Source: Takifugu bimaculatus
Taxonomy: Eukaryota; Chordata; Actinopteri; Tetraodontiformes; Tetraodontidae
DNA length: 64,000 nt
Assembly (NCBI GenBank): GCA_004026145.2
Contig: CP034983.1
Span: 9,935,980-9,999,979, forward strand
Direction of reading: 5' to 3'
Within the stretch, counting starts at the first letter, position 1. Every line of letters starts with the position of its first letter. Shown piece after piece: positions 1 to 54,518 of this stretch. A program made the position numbers and the translations under genes. The notes under the pieces were generated by a model. It was not told where the DNA came from. It saw only the letters and a program-made list of their open reading frames with translations, and did no database searches.

Positions 1-772
1 GTCAACAGGGGCCAATCTCTGAAGACACATTTTTCCAATCAGACAAATCAAATATGTATACCCAATCTCTCATGGAAGTGCATACTATTTTGATCTTCCC
101 AAATTTTGAGCTTCAAAGTCACTCAACACTAGTGTCTCCAGCGCGTTAGCTACACCACCGTTGCCCTCTACAACAGCACATTTCTGTCCTACCACACACA
201 CCACTTTAGATCTGTAAGGATGAACACAAAGCTCATATTCCAGCAGGAATTTAAGACACACATTATTTGCCAACAAAAATTTATTTAAAAAAAAGTATTT
301 TGACAATTTTTTGGCAATTACTCCTCCACTTAATAACCTAATCACTGGAACAATTAATCCAACAAAATAGTTCAATGCTGTCCATTACAATCATTCCAGA
401 TTAGCCAGAAATTCCATCTGCCATTGTTGCGTGAAGGCCCAGACATCGTTCACTCATCTTGTAAACGCGGTGACGTCTGAGATGGAGGGAAAACACAACC
501 ACGCATTTCTCGGAGAGGCGAGACCTGCAGCTGCTGGTGGGTCAACCCGCATTAGGAACTAAGATACAGTTCTTGCCATTATTTTCAACAAGCTTTCAGA
601 CTATCGGCTGCTCACTTTACCAAGCTTACAAGAATTATGCACCACGGGAGCATTTTAGGGAAATGATTGGGTCAGGTCCATAATGAAAGGGCCTTGGATC
701 AGTCCTACTTCCCAGTCAGTCTTGTGAATGGAGCAAGAATATCACCAAGTCTTGTACTAGGGTTGGGGTAAA
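1..772. other. No feature recognised
   Basis: Mostly AT-rich unique sequence. Short open frames occur on both strands, the longest 96 codons at 85-375 on the minus strand, but none resembles a known protein. Confidence 0.5.
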
Positions 773-1085
773 GGTTAGGGTTAGCCCTAGCCCCTTAGGG
801 TTAGGGTTAGGGTAAAGGTTAGGGTTAGCCCTAGCCCCTTAGGGTTAGGGTTAGGGTAAAGGTTAGGGTTAGCCCTAGACCCTTAGGGTTAGGGTAAAGG
901 TTAGGGTTAGCCCTAGCCCCTTAGGGTTAGGGTAAAGGTTAGGGTTTGGGTTAGCCCTAGCCCCTTAGGGTTTGGGTTAGGGTAAAGGTTAGGGTTAGCC
1001 CTAGCCCCTTAGGGTTAGGGTAAAGGTTAGGGTTAGCCCTAGACCCTTAGGGTTAGGGTAAAGGTTAGGGTTAGCCCTAGCCCCT
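773..1085. repeat. Telomere-like minisatellite
   Basis: About eight imperfect units built from TTAGGG, TAAAGG and the inverted piece TTAGCCCTAG with a CCCCTTAGGG join. Units differ by whole TTAGGG steps. Each unit therefore carries both the G-rich and C-rich telomere word on one strand. Confidence 0.9.
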
Positions 1086-1099
1086 TACTCTAAAATCAC

Positions 1100-2250
1100 T
1101 GAAAGGCTTCTTTTGGCAGCGCTGTGATTCGCTGTGATGGGAAGAGTAGAAGCACACAGAGAAAGAATGAACCAGTCCCAGGAACACAAGGATCCGAACT
1201 CAGCTATATTATTTAGAAAGTATATGGGATATTGTAGTGCCCGTACATGTACACGCGCAGCAGGCCCACGTCAAAGTAAGCATGATACAACAGACACGCG
1301 CGAACGCTTACGAACTTACACAACTTGTAACCGCGGGAAATATTCTGCTTCGCGCCATAAGAACGTGGAGTCCTGGAGGGGAAAATGAAACGATTTTGAT
1401 CCTCTTTCACCCGATCCAGGTAAAGGGGGAAAGTCCGAGGCGCATTGAACGCACCAGCAGCTCGCGCCGTCGCACTGACGCGGGCTGAGATCACTGATCC
1501 AAAATCAGCGTCATCTCACTGCCAAAGTACCGGAGCGCATTCACACGCAACTCTGGGGTCTCACACGCACACTTCCCGCACAAACCGCTGCCTTCTCGTA
1601 GCACTCACCGAGCAGTTGTCCGCTGTTTTTGACACTTTTGTTGAAAGACTCCAACCACCGCTGTCACCGATACAATCCGCCCACCCCAAGTGTCCGTTGC
1701 CCCGTGCTGTGCACTAACTTGATCGACCCAGCGGACAGGATCTGAACCAATCAGAGGCAGAGATCGCTGACAGGCTTATTTTGTGTCCAATGACAGGGTT
1801 GATTGACGTTGGTCTCGTTCAATCACTCGAAGCAGTACCGCCATCCTTGTCGGGCGTGGGCTACAGACGGACAACCTACGCACACAGGAGAGGGGATTGA
1901 CTCCTTTTACGGACCGGTGTCGGTCCAATCGCCGGAGAACAGGCTTCGGATCATCGTCGTAGAAGAAGAACGAGGCCGAGTGCAGCACTTCAGCCATACG
2001 CCGATGTCCCCAGTGGCCACTCGCGGTACTGCATAGAAAAAATCATGCGGCCCAAAAAGTGTTTTTCCCCTCGACTTACATTGAAAAATAGACGTCTCGA
2101 AAACTGTTAACAGGACACCTCCAGTTAGAGCGTGGTAAATGACCACCCTTTGTATTCTATATTATTCAGTCATCGACTTTTGGTCTCTGAGGAGCCTTTT
2201 AATTACGTTTTTCGCGTGATATCAGCGTCCTTCTGCTGACTTAGAGGGAG
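1100..2250. promoter_or_regulatory. CpG-rich, CCAAT-containing promoter-like region
   Basis: This stretch is much richer in CpG than its AT-rich flanks (ACGCGC, CCGCGG, CGCGCC, CTCGCGCC) and has CCAAT words at 1747, 1787 and 1925. It could be the promoter of a neighbouring gene. On the minus strand a frame starts with an ATG at 1997 and reads MAEVLHSASFFFYDDDPKPV with GC-rich third positions. It could be a first coding exon, but I do not recognise it and found no partner exon. Confidence 0.35.
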
Positions 2251-4326
2251 GATGGAAGTGGATACAAGCGCTGTTTTCTGCACTTAAAGAGGAGCACCAT
2301 GATTATTGGGTTTCACATTTGCATCAGCATTCGTTCTTGGACGTAAATCTCAAGATGAGACAACGCAAACGAGTGATGTTGAATTGACGTCATGGTTATG
2401 ACGATTGGAAACGTTTCAATTAATAATTCAGTAACTTCTTGGAGGTGTTTTAAAAATTCATTATCATAGTCAGAATTACTTAACTTTGTAAGAATGCAAT
2501 GTAAGTACATCTTAATCACGAAAATCTCCTCGATTTTATGCTTCATCCTTTTCGGAATATAACATATGTCAGCATGTGCATTCATGATTTCCCGGTAGAC
2601 CCATAAACCTGCTAACAATATTAGTTGTCCATCAAGGTTATTGATCTCTTATCTGTGGTCTTATTGTGGTCCCTCGCATCAATTCTGGTTGAATGAGTGT
2701 CACCAGCGTAGTACTATTATGAGTAGACCACATTTAGGTAAATTATAATGTAAAATATAACAATTTAACAAGCCAAACAACAACTAGACAAGAGTGATGG
2801 GTTTCTGTTAGGTGTTAATCTCTGATAATGAAATAAAAATCAGACAATAGCATAAATTCCAAAGATTAAAGATTCTTAAAAAAAAAAAAAAATTCAATTT
2901 CCCCACGGGGATGAACAAAGTACATCTTAATCTTAATTAAGATAAGGCTTCATTTGGAAAATGAATGTTTCTGTTAACCCCAAATCTGTGAATAGTTTTT
3001 TAAACTTTACTCAAGTCTGACCAGAGACCATATTAACTTAAGGCCAGACATATTTCTGATATGCATTAATCTGAGAATGAAATGTTCATAATAGAGATTC
3101 TAATTGCACAAAATTAACGTGTAGCTAAGCTAACTAATTTGTGTCGCACACTGTCAAGATGATCCTCGAACCCAGTGCTGATTGGAAATAACAGCTCAAC
3201 TCAATTCTTCAGCTTTATTTTTCACTGAGTTATGAAATAGCTGATGCAGGTTGAAAACCTTGAAATTGGGGGGGAAAAAAAATCCCGATTAATAATTTAG
3301 TCTCAATTTTCCATAACAATTACATCACAATTCTAAAGCATTTTAACTATATCAAAACCTTTAAATAGCATAAAGTCAATTCAAAACCAAAATTCAACAG
3401 AGAAACATAAAATATCAACTAAGGACACATGTCTGAAACAGCTGTTTGCAAACCATCACCAGCTCAAATTAGCCCCGATTTGCTCCAGGTGTAGGGGCCA
3501 TCTAGGCACTAAAAAGTTTCACTTTAATAGAACAGAGGCGAATACTCACCGTGGTGTTAACTCACCTCCATCCTAAAGGACTGCACACCTGAGTTAATAC
3601 TGAAGCTGTGATAATGAAGCTGCATGTAGTCTAAGCCAGAGCTCCCCTGTTTCCTAAATCACATTATCCAAAATAAAAGTAATGATGTGGGAAAAAAATC
3701 AAATCAAGCTAAGTGATCATGGTGGCATCTTGCAAGATTCCTCATATTTCTTGGGAATGTTGTAAACTGTTATGTTTCCAAAAATGTGGAGGTCTTGCGT
3801 TTCCTGAGGCCATGTTGAAGGTTCAAATACCAAGAAATCGTCCTGCAAGTGAAGAAGTCATATCTGATTTCAAAGTTTTTAATGAACCCCCTGAGTAATG
3901 ACTGATCCCATTTTCCACCGTGCGCTTCAACCTCCGGACATCTGAGTTACTTTCCAAAAGGAGTATTTTCTTAAGCGTTGGTGTCTCTTTGGTGCCACCA
4001 ACGTTTATTGCACGCCGTAGCGAGTAGGTTGGCTCCAGAGAATGCTGCGCCAACGGCTCAAACTGGCACGCTCTGGACCACCATGGTCGCGGCTGATGGG
4101 AGGAAACGCTGGAGGTTGTCCTCCAAATATGGTCACGGTCAGCTTTGATGTCAGTTTGTCTTGTCTCGGGCAGCTGTTGGAGATTGGCTCAACTCTTCCA
4201 GGGGCCCATAATCAAGGTATTTGGGGAATTTCCAGCCTTGATGCACATCAGCCAAAACCTATGGGTTTAGATACCCTTATGCCCCTTATATCCCAACTGC
4301 CTCCTCAAAACTGAAATAAACTGACT
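2251..4326. other. AT-rich sequence without a recognised gene
   Basis: Low-complexity AT-rich DNA. Around 2877-2940 a poly-A run is followed by a TTTCCCCACGGGGATGAA word, which resembles the 3' tail of common fish retroelements, but no coding part is attached. Open frames of 61-101 codons (2313-2618 minus, 3713-3898 plus) show no recognised similarity. Confidence 0.4.
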
Positions 4327-4575
4327 CTATAATAACGAGTTTACATCAAAAATCTGTTTAGGCATGTTTGATGTGAGTGTTTCTAGGAGCCTTGTGGGAA
4401 TGTTGCTCCAAGTGGTGACGATGGCTTCACCAAGGGCATCCACTCTCTGGAACTCATGCCCATTTTTGTGATCTTCCCTTGCCAACCATCCCCAAATGTT
4501 GAGAAATAGATGAGGGGAACACTCAAAATCAGTGGAAATGGTGCTGTTATTCTCCACAAGGTAGTCTTTAGTCAA
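4327..4575 (-). mobile_element. Tc1/mariner transposase remnant (C-terminal end)
   Basis: The minus-strand frame reads CSPHLFLNIWGWLAREDHKN, then VDALGEAIVTTWSNIPTRLL and ETLTSNMPKQIFDV. This follows the Tc1-type pattern SPDLNPIENLWGW, then W-IP, L-L and SMP-R at the transposase C-terminus. The SPDLNPIEN box has changed to SPHLFLNI, so the final catalytic-region motif is decayed. The catalytic N-terminal half and inverted ends were not found, so this is a dead fragment. Confidence 0.75.
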
Positions 4576-7500
4576 GCAGCCATGTTAAAAATTCAGGAGG
4601 TTAAAGATTCAGGAGGTCAAGACAGTCGGAATACCTGACAGATAATGATAGGAAATGCAAATGTCTGTGCAGATTCTGGCTTTTAAAGACTATGGCCTTA
4701 AACTTGATCTGCTAAGAAAAGCATGTTTGAGTTTAATTGCAGCTTTTGATAAATTACTTGAATTTTTCTTTTCTCTTGCTCCCACTTCTTCTTTTTCCAT
4801 TCCAAAACTCTATTTTGAATTTTCTTATAATCCAAATAAATTCTTAGCATTTTTAGCATTAGTATATGAGTTTGTTGAAACTTTCAGCAACATCAGCATT
4901 AAAGTGGTTGCTCCAATGGGCAGATGTCCCTTCGCGGTAGTTCAATTCCCTCTAACAATGTAGAGGAAATGATGCGTTAGTATAGGTCAAGAAATCTGTT
5001 GCTGAATCTCCACACTTGGTTACAACACCAATATTATACTGAACGATATCAACTCAGTTCAAATCAAATATAATCATGTTCTCTACAACAGCAAATTTTA
5101 CTAGCCGGCCTGTATGCACGTGCATAGCATAGCACGTGCATAGCATAGCACGTGCTTAAATTCTATTATAATATGGTCCAAAAACCAAGTTCAACCAAGG
5201 TTATTTTCAAAATTAATATTGCAATTTTAAAAAGTTATTCATTAAATGTGGCAAAATCCGAATTGCAACTTATGCTTTCAAAGTAGTTTATTGAAAGACA
5301 CCTTTTCATATTTTATAAAGTTCAATCAGTTCAATAATGCTATTACACAACCAGAGCCTGGAGCATCACCATTTGCCCGTTTTACCTTTTCCTATTTGAT
5401 ATGAATTTGAAATTAATAATCCAGAGTCTGAACCATTTGTTAATTCCCCACTTGTCATGGATACACACTCCACAACATCGGTGTGTGTTGACCTCGCTCC
5501 AGAGTGTGTTGGAAGATACACGATTGCGAACAGATTTGCACTGAACAGTCAGTTGTGTTGACAACAGTCACACCAATGCTGTCATTTTGGATACCTTTTA
5601 TTTCAATAAATGAAAAATGGAGCACTCTTTAATATTTGGGTAGTGGTCAGAGCCGGTGCGGAGTGCCACACATGCATCACTCTTACAGTGGCTTCAACCG
5701 CAAATACAAATATGCATTATAGGAACGTATCACCTAAAGTCACTATACTTGGAGCTAGTTGGTACCATCTCTCCCATGACCTGGAAGTACTATGAATAAA
5801 TATGTATATAAATATGACTCTCCCATTATCTGGAAGAATTCAGTGTTTTACTCTACACACAGTTTGCAAGCATACAAAAAATAAAATCAGCTGCTTTGTG
5901 GGTCAAACCCGCGCCAGTGGTGCATGACTAAGCAAAGCAGGCAGGTTAAAATGTGCACAAAGTTAATAAAGCGTAACCACCCTAATTACATTTAATCAAC
6001 CTCAAGTACATTTTAACCTGAGGAAATGCTTTCCCATATTTTTTTAAAATAAGGTGAATATTTCAATTAGAAATTAGAGCAAACTTTATTGTTTAGTATA
6101 TTTTCTCTATAGTATTCTGCATTTCAAAGCATGCCAAAGAAATATTCTCAGTCTCTGCATAGTGCTGGCTATATGAGTGCCAAAGAATTAGGATTAAATA
6201 CAAGTTGGTACCTACAGGCAGATCCAGTATTGAATACCACCCCCTCCCTGGTTACCACCTCTGCAAGTGTTCAAAATATCTACACACATACAAAGAACTG
6301 AAAAGGTCAGCAGTATAGAAGACTATTAAGGAAGTGTATGTTTATCGGCGTATTCAAATGCTATGGGGAGATATCAAAAATGCTCTCCACCAAAGGATGC
6401 ACCACCATTCCAATCTGCTGTCATCATATTCAGAATACATTGCAAAGTCCACTGTCACAGTCAAGGTAAAATACAACAACACATTCTAGTTTTGAGGTCA
6501 AAGTTCTGCATGTAAAGATACACTTCAGGCCACTAGGTGATGGTTAAAGGACACCAATGAGACGGTACAGTGTGTGACGGAGAGGAAAGCCCATTTCTGC
6601 AAAGCTTTTACCATGAAATAAAGCAAAGCAGAACTCTTTTTGTTAACAGAATGAGGACGACGGCTGGTGAACCTGACGGTGATGAAAAACAGCATCGATA
6701 AAGGGTTCAGTAGTAAGACTGGAAATATGTTCACATTTGTCACACATACTTTGCATTCAAACAGTTCACAATTAAAGAATTGACTGAACAATTTTAGATG
6801 TATTACCTGTGAAGGAACCCAAATCATGCTCAGCTTGTTTCTAAATCTGTTCCTGTTTTTGCATCAGTGCGGGACGCTCGTCCGGACAGGGAGGCAGACG
6901 CATACCTCATCTCATACCTACATTTCCAGTAGTTATTCAGCTAAAATGATTTTGGAAAATAAAAAAAACAATTCTTGTCCTTTCTTCACAATAAATGATA
7001 ATGGGTCAAACGATATCAAGATACCTTGTACATTTTTTTGTCAACAATTAATACACCAAAAAACAAACGATTCTGCTCATATTGTGTTTGTCTCATCAAC
7101 GATGGCCTGAAAGCTAACAAAGATTTGTGTTCAATAAGGCCCCCCTGTGGTGACACTGGATTTTCAAAAAAAGCGTGGAAAGGCGCAGCCTCGAGATGAG
7201 AACACGCCGATTGTCAGCCGGACTGTTGCTAATGGTAGCGAAAAGAGGGTTCCTGCATCTTTCCAGTCGATCCAGAAACAGCCATTAAACTCCTCCAAGG
7301 CCTCGGTAAAGTGGCCCCCAATGGCGTGTGGCTCGCTGCCTGTCTATGCAGCCTTCAACCAAACTATTTTACGATAAAATGCGTCAACGCAACCACTGAT
7401 GCTAATTCTATTTGGCTTTAATTTAGCGTAAGGCTCTCCGTGCCAGATATAGAAGTCCTTCAGCAGAGTTCTGCCTGTGGTTCAGACCTTCCAGCTGTTG

Positions 7501-9700
7501 ATGATGAAATCGATCCACGCACTCCTTGCCTTTAAACCCATGAATTTTAAACAGTCAAATTTAGAGCCACTAGCTAAGACTTCCTCCAACACTGAGCGCA
7601 AATGACCAAAATATGTCGTTGAAATCACTCCTAAATTAAAATACAATGAAAACAATTCATACTTGTCCATGTTAACGATCAAATCAAGGCTATCTTGTGG
7701 CCACGCATTCTTTTTTCATTTTTAATCAATGTCACCAGAGGGGTCTGTAGTTCCAAAACTATTTTTTCTTCATTTTTTTTCTTCCACCACGAGGAAGTGT
7801 CAGTTCCGAGTAAATTTGCATTTGTTCCTCTGTTTTGTTTGAAAATGTTTAAGAGTAGCCTAGCAAAAACACATTATTGCTAATAAGTGTAGAAACCAAA
7901 ACTTTCCTGTACAATAATTCTGTGAGTTCAAGTTTTCAAGTCATCCTCATCACACCCCCAAATTTCCTACAATGGAACCATTAAAATAATCACAGCTGAC
8001 TCCTCAGACATGTTTTATGATTGAAAGAGTTGCAGTGGATCTGTCGATTATAGGTTCAATTTTAAAATTCCCGTAGTTTGGCCGAAGACTCGAGGACGCC
8101 TCTGCAGAAAGCAGCGGGAGCGCTACACGTGCTGGTTCAGTGCAATTCCATGTATCCATTTAGTGCACGGAGAACAACATTCTGGAGATTCAGGTGGAAC
8201 ATTTGAAAAACATTTTAGGTTCATTTACAAGGAGAATTTACAAAAGCACGACCATGCAGAAAGGTGAATACGAATGGACGATACTTGTACTGCATAACAG
8301 GAGCTGATTGTTCCCCCAAAACGGAGGAAAAAAACAGTCCTACAACAATAATAAACTGAGTCGCTCAGACCAGCAAGCAGCAAAATACAATCTTTTCCTG
8401 TATTAAAGGGTAACTCCATCATATCTCATTCCTTCAGAATTTCTTTACAAACTGTAATAGGTTGAGCTTTGAAAAGCATGATGCACTCCTGAGTTTTAAT
8501 TAAACACCCGCACTCTAAAAACAAAAGTGCCAAAAATGAATGGCTGAAATGAAGCTGCTACACATGTCAACTATTAAAGGACTATTGCACTTCAACAGGC
8601 TTCCCTTTCCCCAACTGACTCAGCATCATGACGGTCTGATTTCTAATCAGGGAAGACAAGTTTTAAAATGTATCATCATTTGATAAAAAAATGTAAAGAA
8701 TTTTTTTCAGATGAGTTCAGCTGAGAGTTTATTAAGATCAGATTCAAATGCAAACAGGCTACGATTCCCTTCATCAAACATCTGAAGTAGATTCCCAGTG
8801 TCATTGCTCCAAAGATGGGAAAAATGCCATTTATATTGTGAAACTGCATCTTTGGAAAGATGAACGAGATCTAATCCATCTCACAGCACATCTGATCGGA
8901 CAGATTTGCCTAAACAAATCACACAAACCAAATTAAACTCTCTAAAACCTCTAAATCAACCAGGCAATCTCAACACTATATAACGGGACCTTTAACTAGG
9001 TTAGCTTGAATTCTGAACCTGGACAGTTGAGGAAATTCATTACAGTACTAGAATGCTCCTGGCAATAATAATAACACAGCAAAAACAGGCGTGTTCATGT
9101 CTAAAGCCATTACTTATACCAGAAATCCTCTTTGCTGTCCAGGATTTGTCAACACGTTCCTGTTCGCCTCCAGTATGGATGAAGATGAGGGCTCACTGGA
9201 ATCGGATCAGTTGCTGTTCAGTTGCCAGATGTGCCGTCTCTGATAGCTGGTGAGGTGTTGTACATATATGTACATATATTTACACAAAATGGCTGTGCTG
9301 CTTTATGCATATTAGGTGAGGAAGGAGGAGCAGTTATAAGAAAGTATTGTCATGTTGACTTTTCTCTTAGAAACTCTAGTTACTGGCAGCGCTTATAGAA
9401 GGTAGTCTACTCTAGTCTACTCCCAATAAAACCTGAGCAGTGGTGACATTAGAACATTGTTAAATGTTGCACATCTTTGCACCTCAGATAGTTGCTGTTG
9501 GTGGTTAAGTGGCTTGTTAGTGTGTATCCGAACATTTGACATTATGCAAAGTAAGAAAATTGTTTTAACCGTAGACTTTTTCTATCATGATTTCGGAAAA
9601 CCTTCATTTAATTTAGTAGAAAGGGTTTAAAAACAGGATTTAAAACAAACCAAAAACACAAAAACCTGTTTAAAGAGATTCTAATCATTGATGGCGAAAG
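4576..9700. other. Long AT-rich stretch without a recognised gene
   Basis: About 5 kb of AT-rich, mostly non-repetitive sequence. Frames at 7147-7377 (plus) and 7482-7682 (minus) are open but have no similarity I recognise. It could be the 3' UTR or an intron of a neighbour, or plain intergenic DNA. There are no splice-site and motif combinations I can defend. Confidence 0.4.
5115..5155. repeat. Three GCACGTGC palindromes at 17-bp spacing
   Basis: GCACGTGC occurs three times separated by ATAGCATA(G). Each contains the E-box CACGTG. Confidence 0.85.
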
Positions 9701-9742
9701 GAGAATCAAAAGTTCTGGATGATATATTTAGGCTGGTCTGCA

Positions 9743-9798
9743 AGGGTTAGGGTTAGGGTTAGGGTTAGGGTTAGGGTTCGGGTTAACCCGAACCCTAA
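9743..9798. repeat. Interstitial telomere repeat ending in a palindrome
   Basis: About five TTAGGG units run into a perfect 28-bp palindrome (9771-9798) centred on GGGTTAACCC. Confidence 0.95.
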
Positions 9799-9959
9799 GT
9801 CAAGAAAAGGCAGAAACAAAACATGTCTGGGCCTGATGTGACCACGCACAGAACCGATTAGTGCACTCTCCGTCTGGTCAGCAACTGCACATCTACCTTG
9901 TCTAATTCTGCATTCTTGACCCCCGTAAACTGGCAAACTTGAATATTTATACAGTAATG

Positions 9960-10200
9960 ATACGAAATGGCCAAACAGTGGGCGTTGGTTCGAGTCCCAG
10001 GGCAGACAAGATATGGAAGGTGTTCTGGTAGTAGGAGGAGATGCCAGAACACCTTCAGAGCACTGCCCAGGTGCCCTTGAGCAAGGTACTGAACCCACAA
10101 ATGCCCTGAGATGAACTGGGGCCTCATCCAGGGGGGACCGGCCTTCACCCATCGCGGACCCTCCCCGAGAGTCCAAAGGGATGGAGCGGTTAAAAAGGGA
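9960..10200 (+). repeat. Dispersed SINE-like repeat, copy 1
   Basis: Contains GGTTCGAGTCCC, which fits an RNA polymerase III B box, then TCAGAGCACTGCCCAGGTGC and TTGAGCAAGGTACTGAACCC. Two other copies in the window (12940-13135 and, inverted, 28395-28590) share the AGAGCACTGCC core, so this is an interspersed family, probably tRNA-derived. Confidence 0.7.
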
Positions 10201-11146
10201 CTATGGCCAAACTGGTATTTTAAAATCTTTCAGGGTTGTCAGATTAGAAAATTAAATGAAAATGAAATAATCAGCAAAATGTTTCATTTTATGCTCCTCC
10301 CCCTTTTTAGAGAACATAAAATATCAGTTTTCATTTGACGTACTTGGACTATGCTAGTACTAGCGTGTCCTACTGGATTATTTAGTTTGCTAAAATATTA
10401 TAGTTTTAACACAAAATGAGAAAATATGTCACAAAATATCTGTCTGTCCGCCAACCCGTCCGTCCCTCCCTCTGTCCCTCCCTCCATGCACACACACACA
10501 CACACGTATGTGAGTGTGTGTCTGTTTTTGTCCATTCGTTTGACATCTCAAGAGTGATTTGCACATCGATTATTTTGCACCTTACCTTTTTCCTTCCTAT
10601 GCTCGTGTATATTTGAGGATCTAGTTTGAGAACTCTGACTTTCGTTGCTGCTGTAATTCTTGTTCACAATCAAGTCTTGAAACCCTGGTGGGCTTGAAAG
10701 TTGCCCGTTTACTTTCTTCATCGTGATAAACTCAGTAAGGTGTTTCTGACAGGGCAGCTGATATGTTTTGAAGAGAATTCATGGCTTTTTTACCCTCCAG
10801 TTCCACACCTGAGGTGCAAACCAGCCAGACCAGTGTGAAGGACGGTGGTGAAGCCTTGGCCCTGCCTCCTGGGAACGTCCAAGGGGAAAGGAACATTAAC
10901 AAAATGGAACGCCGTGTTTTCTGTTAGACCAGCTAACACTACAATTCTCCAGTTTTGATTTTGGCAGGAGCGTTAATTGTTTTAGAATTCCTCCACTTCG
11001 GCCTTTTTGTATTCTGGTCAGTTTATGCTGAATACAGCATTAAAGGGATTCTTTTATAGGGAAGCAGTCACATACGAAAATACCGAATCTGAAGCAGGTA
11101 ACCAAGAATTTCAGATCTGGTTGACAAGGTGTCTAGTCGTCCAGGG
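10201..11146. other. Unique sequence with a short CA/GT tract
   Basis: No gene seen. A pyrimidine-rich run and a short (CA)n tract lie at 10440-10515. The rest is unremarkable intergenic or distal 3' UTR sequence. Confidence 0.4.
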
Positions 11147-11245
11147 CAGGAGACCCTGGTAGGGTAGGAGACCCTGGTAGGGCAGGAGACCCTGGTAGGG
11201 CAGGAGACCCTGGTAGGGTAGGAGACGCTGGTAGGGTAGGAGACC
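11147..11245. repeat. 18-bp minisatellite (GGTAGGGYAGGAGACCCT)
   Basis: About five to six near-identical units, just downstream of the kcnh2 stop codon. Confidence 0.9.
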
Positions 11246-11563
11246 CTCTCTGGACATTCTGTGGGTTCTGGATTGTGGTTATACAGCAGAGTTCAGAGAA
11301 GAAGTCTCTGAGGAGAAGAGGCCATAAAATCTCTCATCCCACTTGCTCAGACTGTCTTCACAGTCTGATGGGGGGTTCACTTCTTTCACGCAGAGAATTC
11401 TTTAGTGGTCAGAGGTATGAAGTTGTTGGGTGCTCTAAAGGGTTTGTTGGTAGGTACAGAATGTGCCTCTGAACTCTGTGCCATGAAGAAAAGGCTGAAA
11501 CAGCAGGATAAGACATTAATTATGTTTCTCTTTTGAATCCATTTATCCTCCTTTTGCTCTTTC
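11246..11563 (-). other. Probable proximal 3' UTR of kcnh2
   Basis: Non-coding sequence directly after the kcnh2 stop, bounded on the far side by a short minisatellite at 11147-11245. No AATAAA in the gene's orientation is obvious nearby. The assignment is by position only. Confidence 0.4.
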
Positions 11564-52772
<41,209 letters not shown>

Positions 52773-53411
52773 CTGGAAGAGAGACGGACACAGGAAACCA
52801 CGAGTTACTTTCAGACTCGTAGAACTTGGTGGTGTTGAGAGCCCGACAGACGCGCACCAAATGATCCCAGAGCTCGGTCACATGACCGTCATCCCACATA
52901 CATGACAGAGCGTCTGACCCACAGAAGGAATATTGGGAAGCTTCCATCCTCCCAAATGAGCTCCATCCCACCGAAACAACCACAAAACATCTGGAGTTTT
53001 TAATCTAACTAAGCACAAACACGCCTCCGAGAGACCAAACCACCTTACGGGGTGGTTAAACGACAACTTCTATCATTACTGAAACCTTTAACACAACCAT
53101 TTCTACTTCCCAGCATGCATCTCACCGAGACCTCGACGAGCAGTGACCAGATCCACAAAAGGCAACCAGCTGCTTCGGCTTCTCTGAACACTTGTTTCTG
53201 CAACCTAAAATGCAGGTTGTCTTCGTGCACACCCGTCTCACACCCGTCTCACACCCGCCTCACTCCCGTCCTGAATGTCATTCATCTTACATGATGGCAG
53301 GAGAGCGCTGAACTCCGATTGGACAGCAGCATAATCCCGACACAGGATGGGGAAAAGAGAAACACGGGGAAACCAGAGGATTACACCATCTGGCCACATG
53401 AAGCCCGCTGA

Positions 53412-53467
<56 letters not shown>

Positions 53468-53661
53468 AAATAGTTATGTGTGTGAATGCTAGCAGCACGT
53501 AGCCTCACAGCTCTCCTATTTCAGTGGTCTTTTACTGAGATGAGACTCAATAAGTATAAAAAATGACCAAATTCGCTGCTGTGTGCCGTAATGTAAAGAA
53601 CAATGAAGAATTAAAAACTGACCATTAAATAAAGAGATTTACTGGCTGATACAAACGGTCC

Positions 53662-53719
<58 letters not shown>

Positions 53720-53795
53720 AATGGTGGATGCAGTGTGTCCTGTTTCTGTGTGATCTAATACATATTTCACAGAGCAGATGTGGACACAGACACAG

Positions 53796-53827
<32 letters not shown>

Positions 53828-54470
53828 GATTAAAATGATGGGGATTTAACTTCAGCCCCGTTGATCTGGCTGTTATGTTAGAATCAACTACTGTGTAAAT
53901 GAAATGTTTTGTATTCATATATGAGTGTGTGTGTGTGTGTGTGTGCTGTGTAGTAACACACCCTGAGTTCATGGCAGAAATCCGAAGCTTACTAGTTAAA
54001 ACTGGTTACCAACCATCAGACTCAAGTTCCTTCTGAGAATATTTCACACAAGTCAACGATACCTGTAACTTTTAGTGTAAATGTTCCCATTAGATTGACT
54101 CCGAGTCAATGTGTACATGTAAATAACAGTGTTGCCAGGCAACCGCTAGGTGGCAGGCCACAACAACTATTGTGAATGTTGGTCGCTGCAGCTGTGCACG
54201 CTGTATGTGCACATACATACATGCATACCGTGCATACCTGCATATAGAAATATAGCAGAGTAACATCCCAGAGGCTGTGATGGAAGTGAGATGGGATGGC
54301 AGTGAATGACAACACAGCTGTCATCATATTAAAAATATACCTTTTGTTTTATTGCTTTTCATTTTCTGACAAAATGAATAAAGTAAGTTATTAGAAATCA
54401 TTGGAAAAATGCCAGATCAGTCTAATTAAGCAATAAAGACGCCAACCTTCATCCCCACTGATGCGCGCGC

Positions 54471-54518
<48 letters not shown>

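Noticed and set aside
773..1085. A true chromosome end
   Set aside because: The block is short, degenerate, contains both strand orientations and is followed by unique sequence and a gene, so it is interstitial.
2313..2618. 101-codon minus frame
   Set aside because: AT-rich, no recognised similarity, no promoter or splice context.
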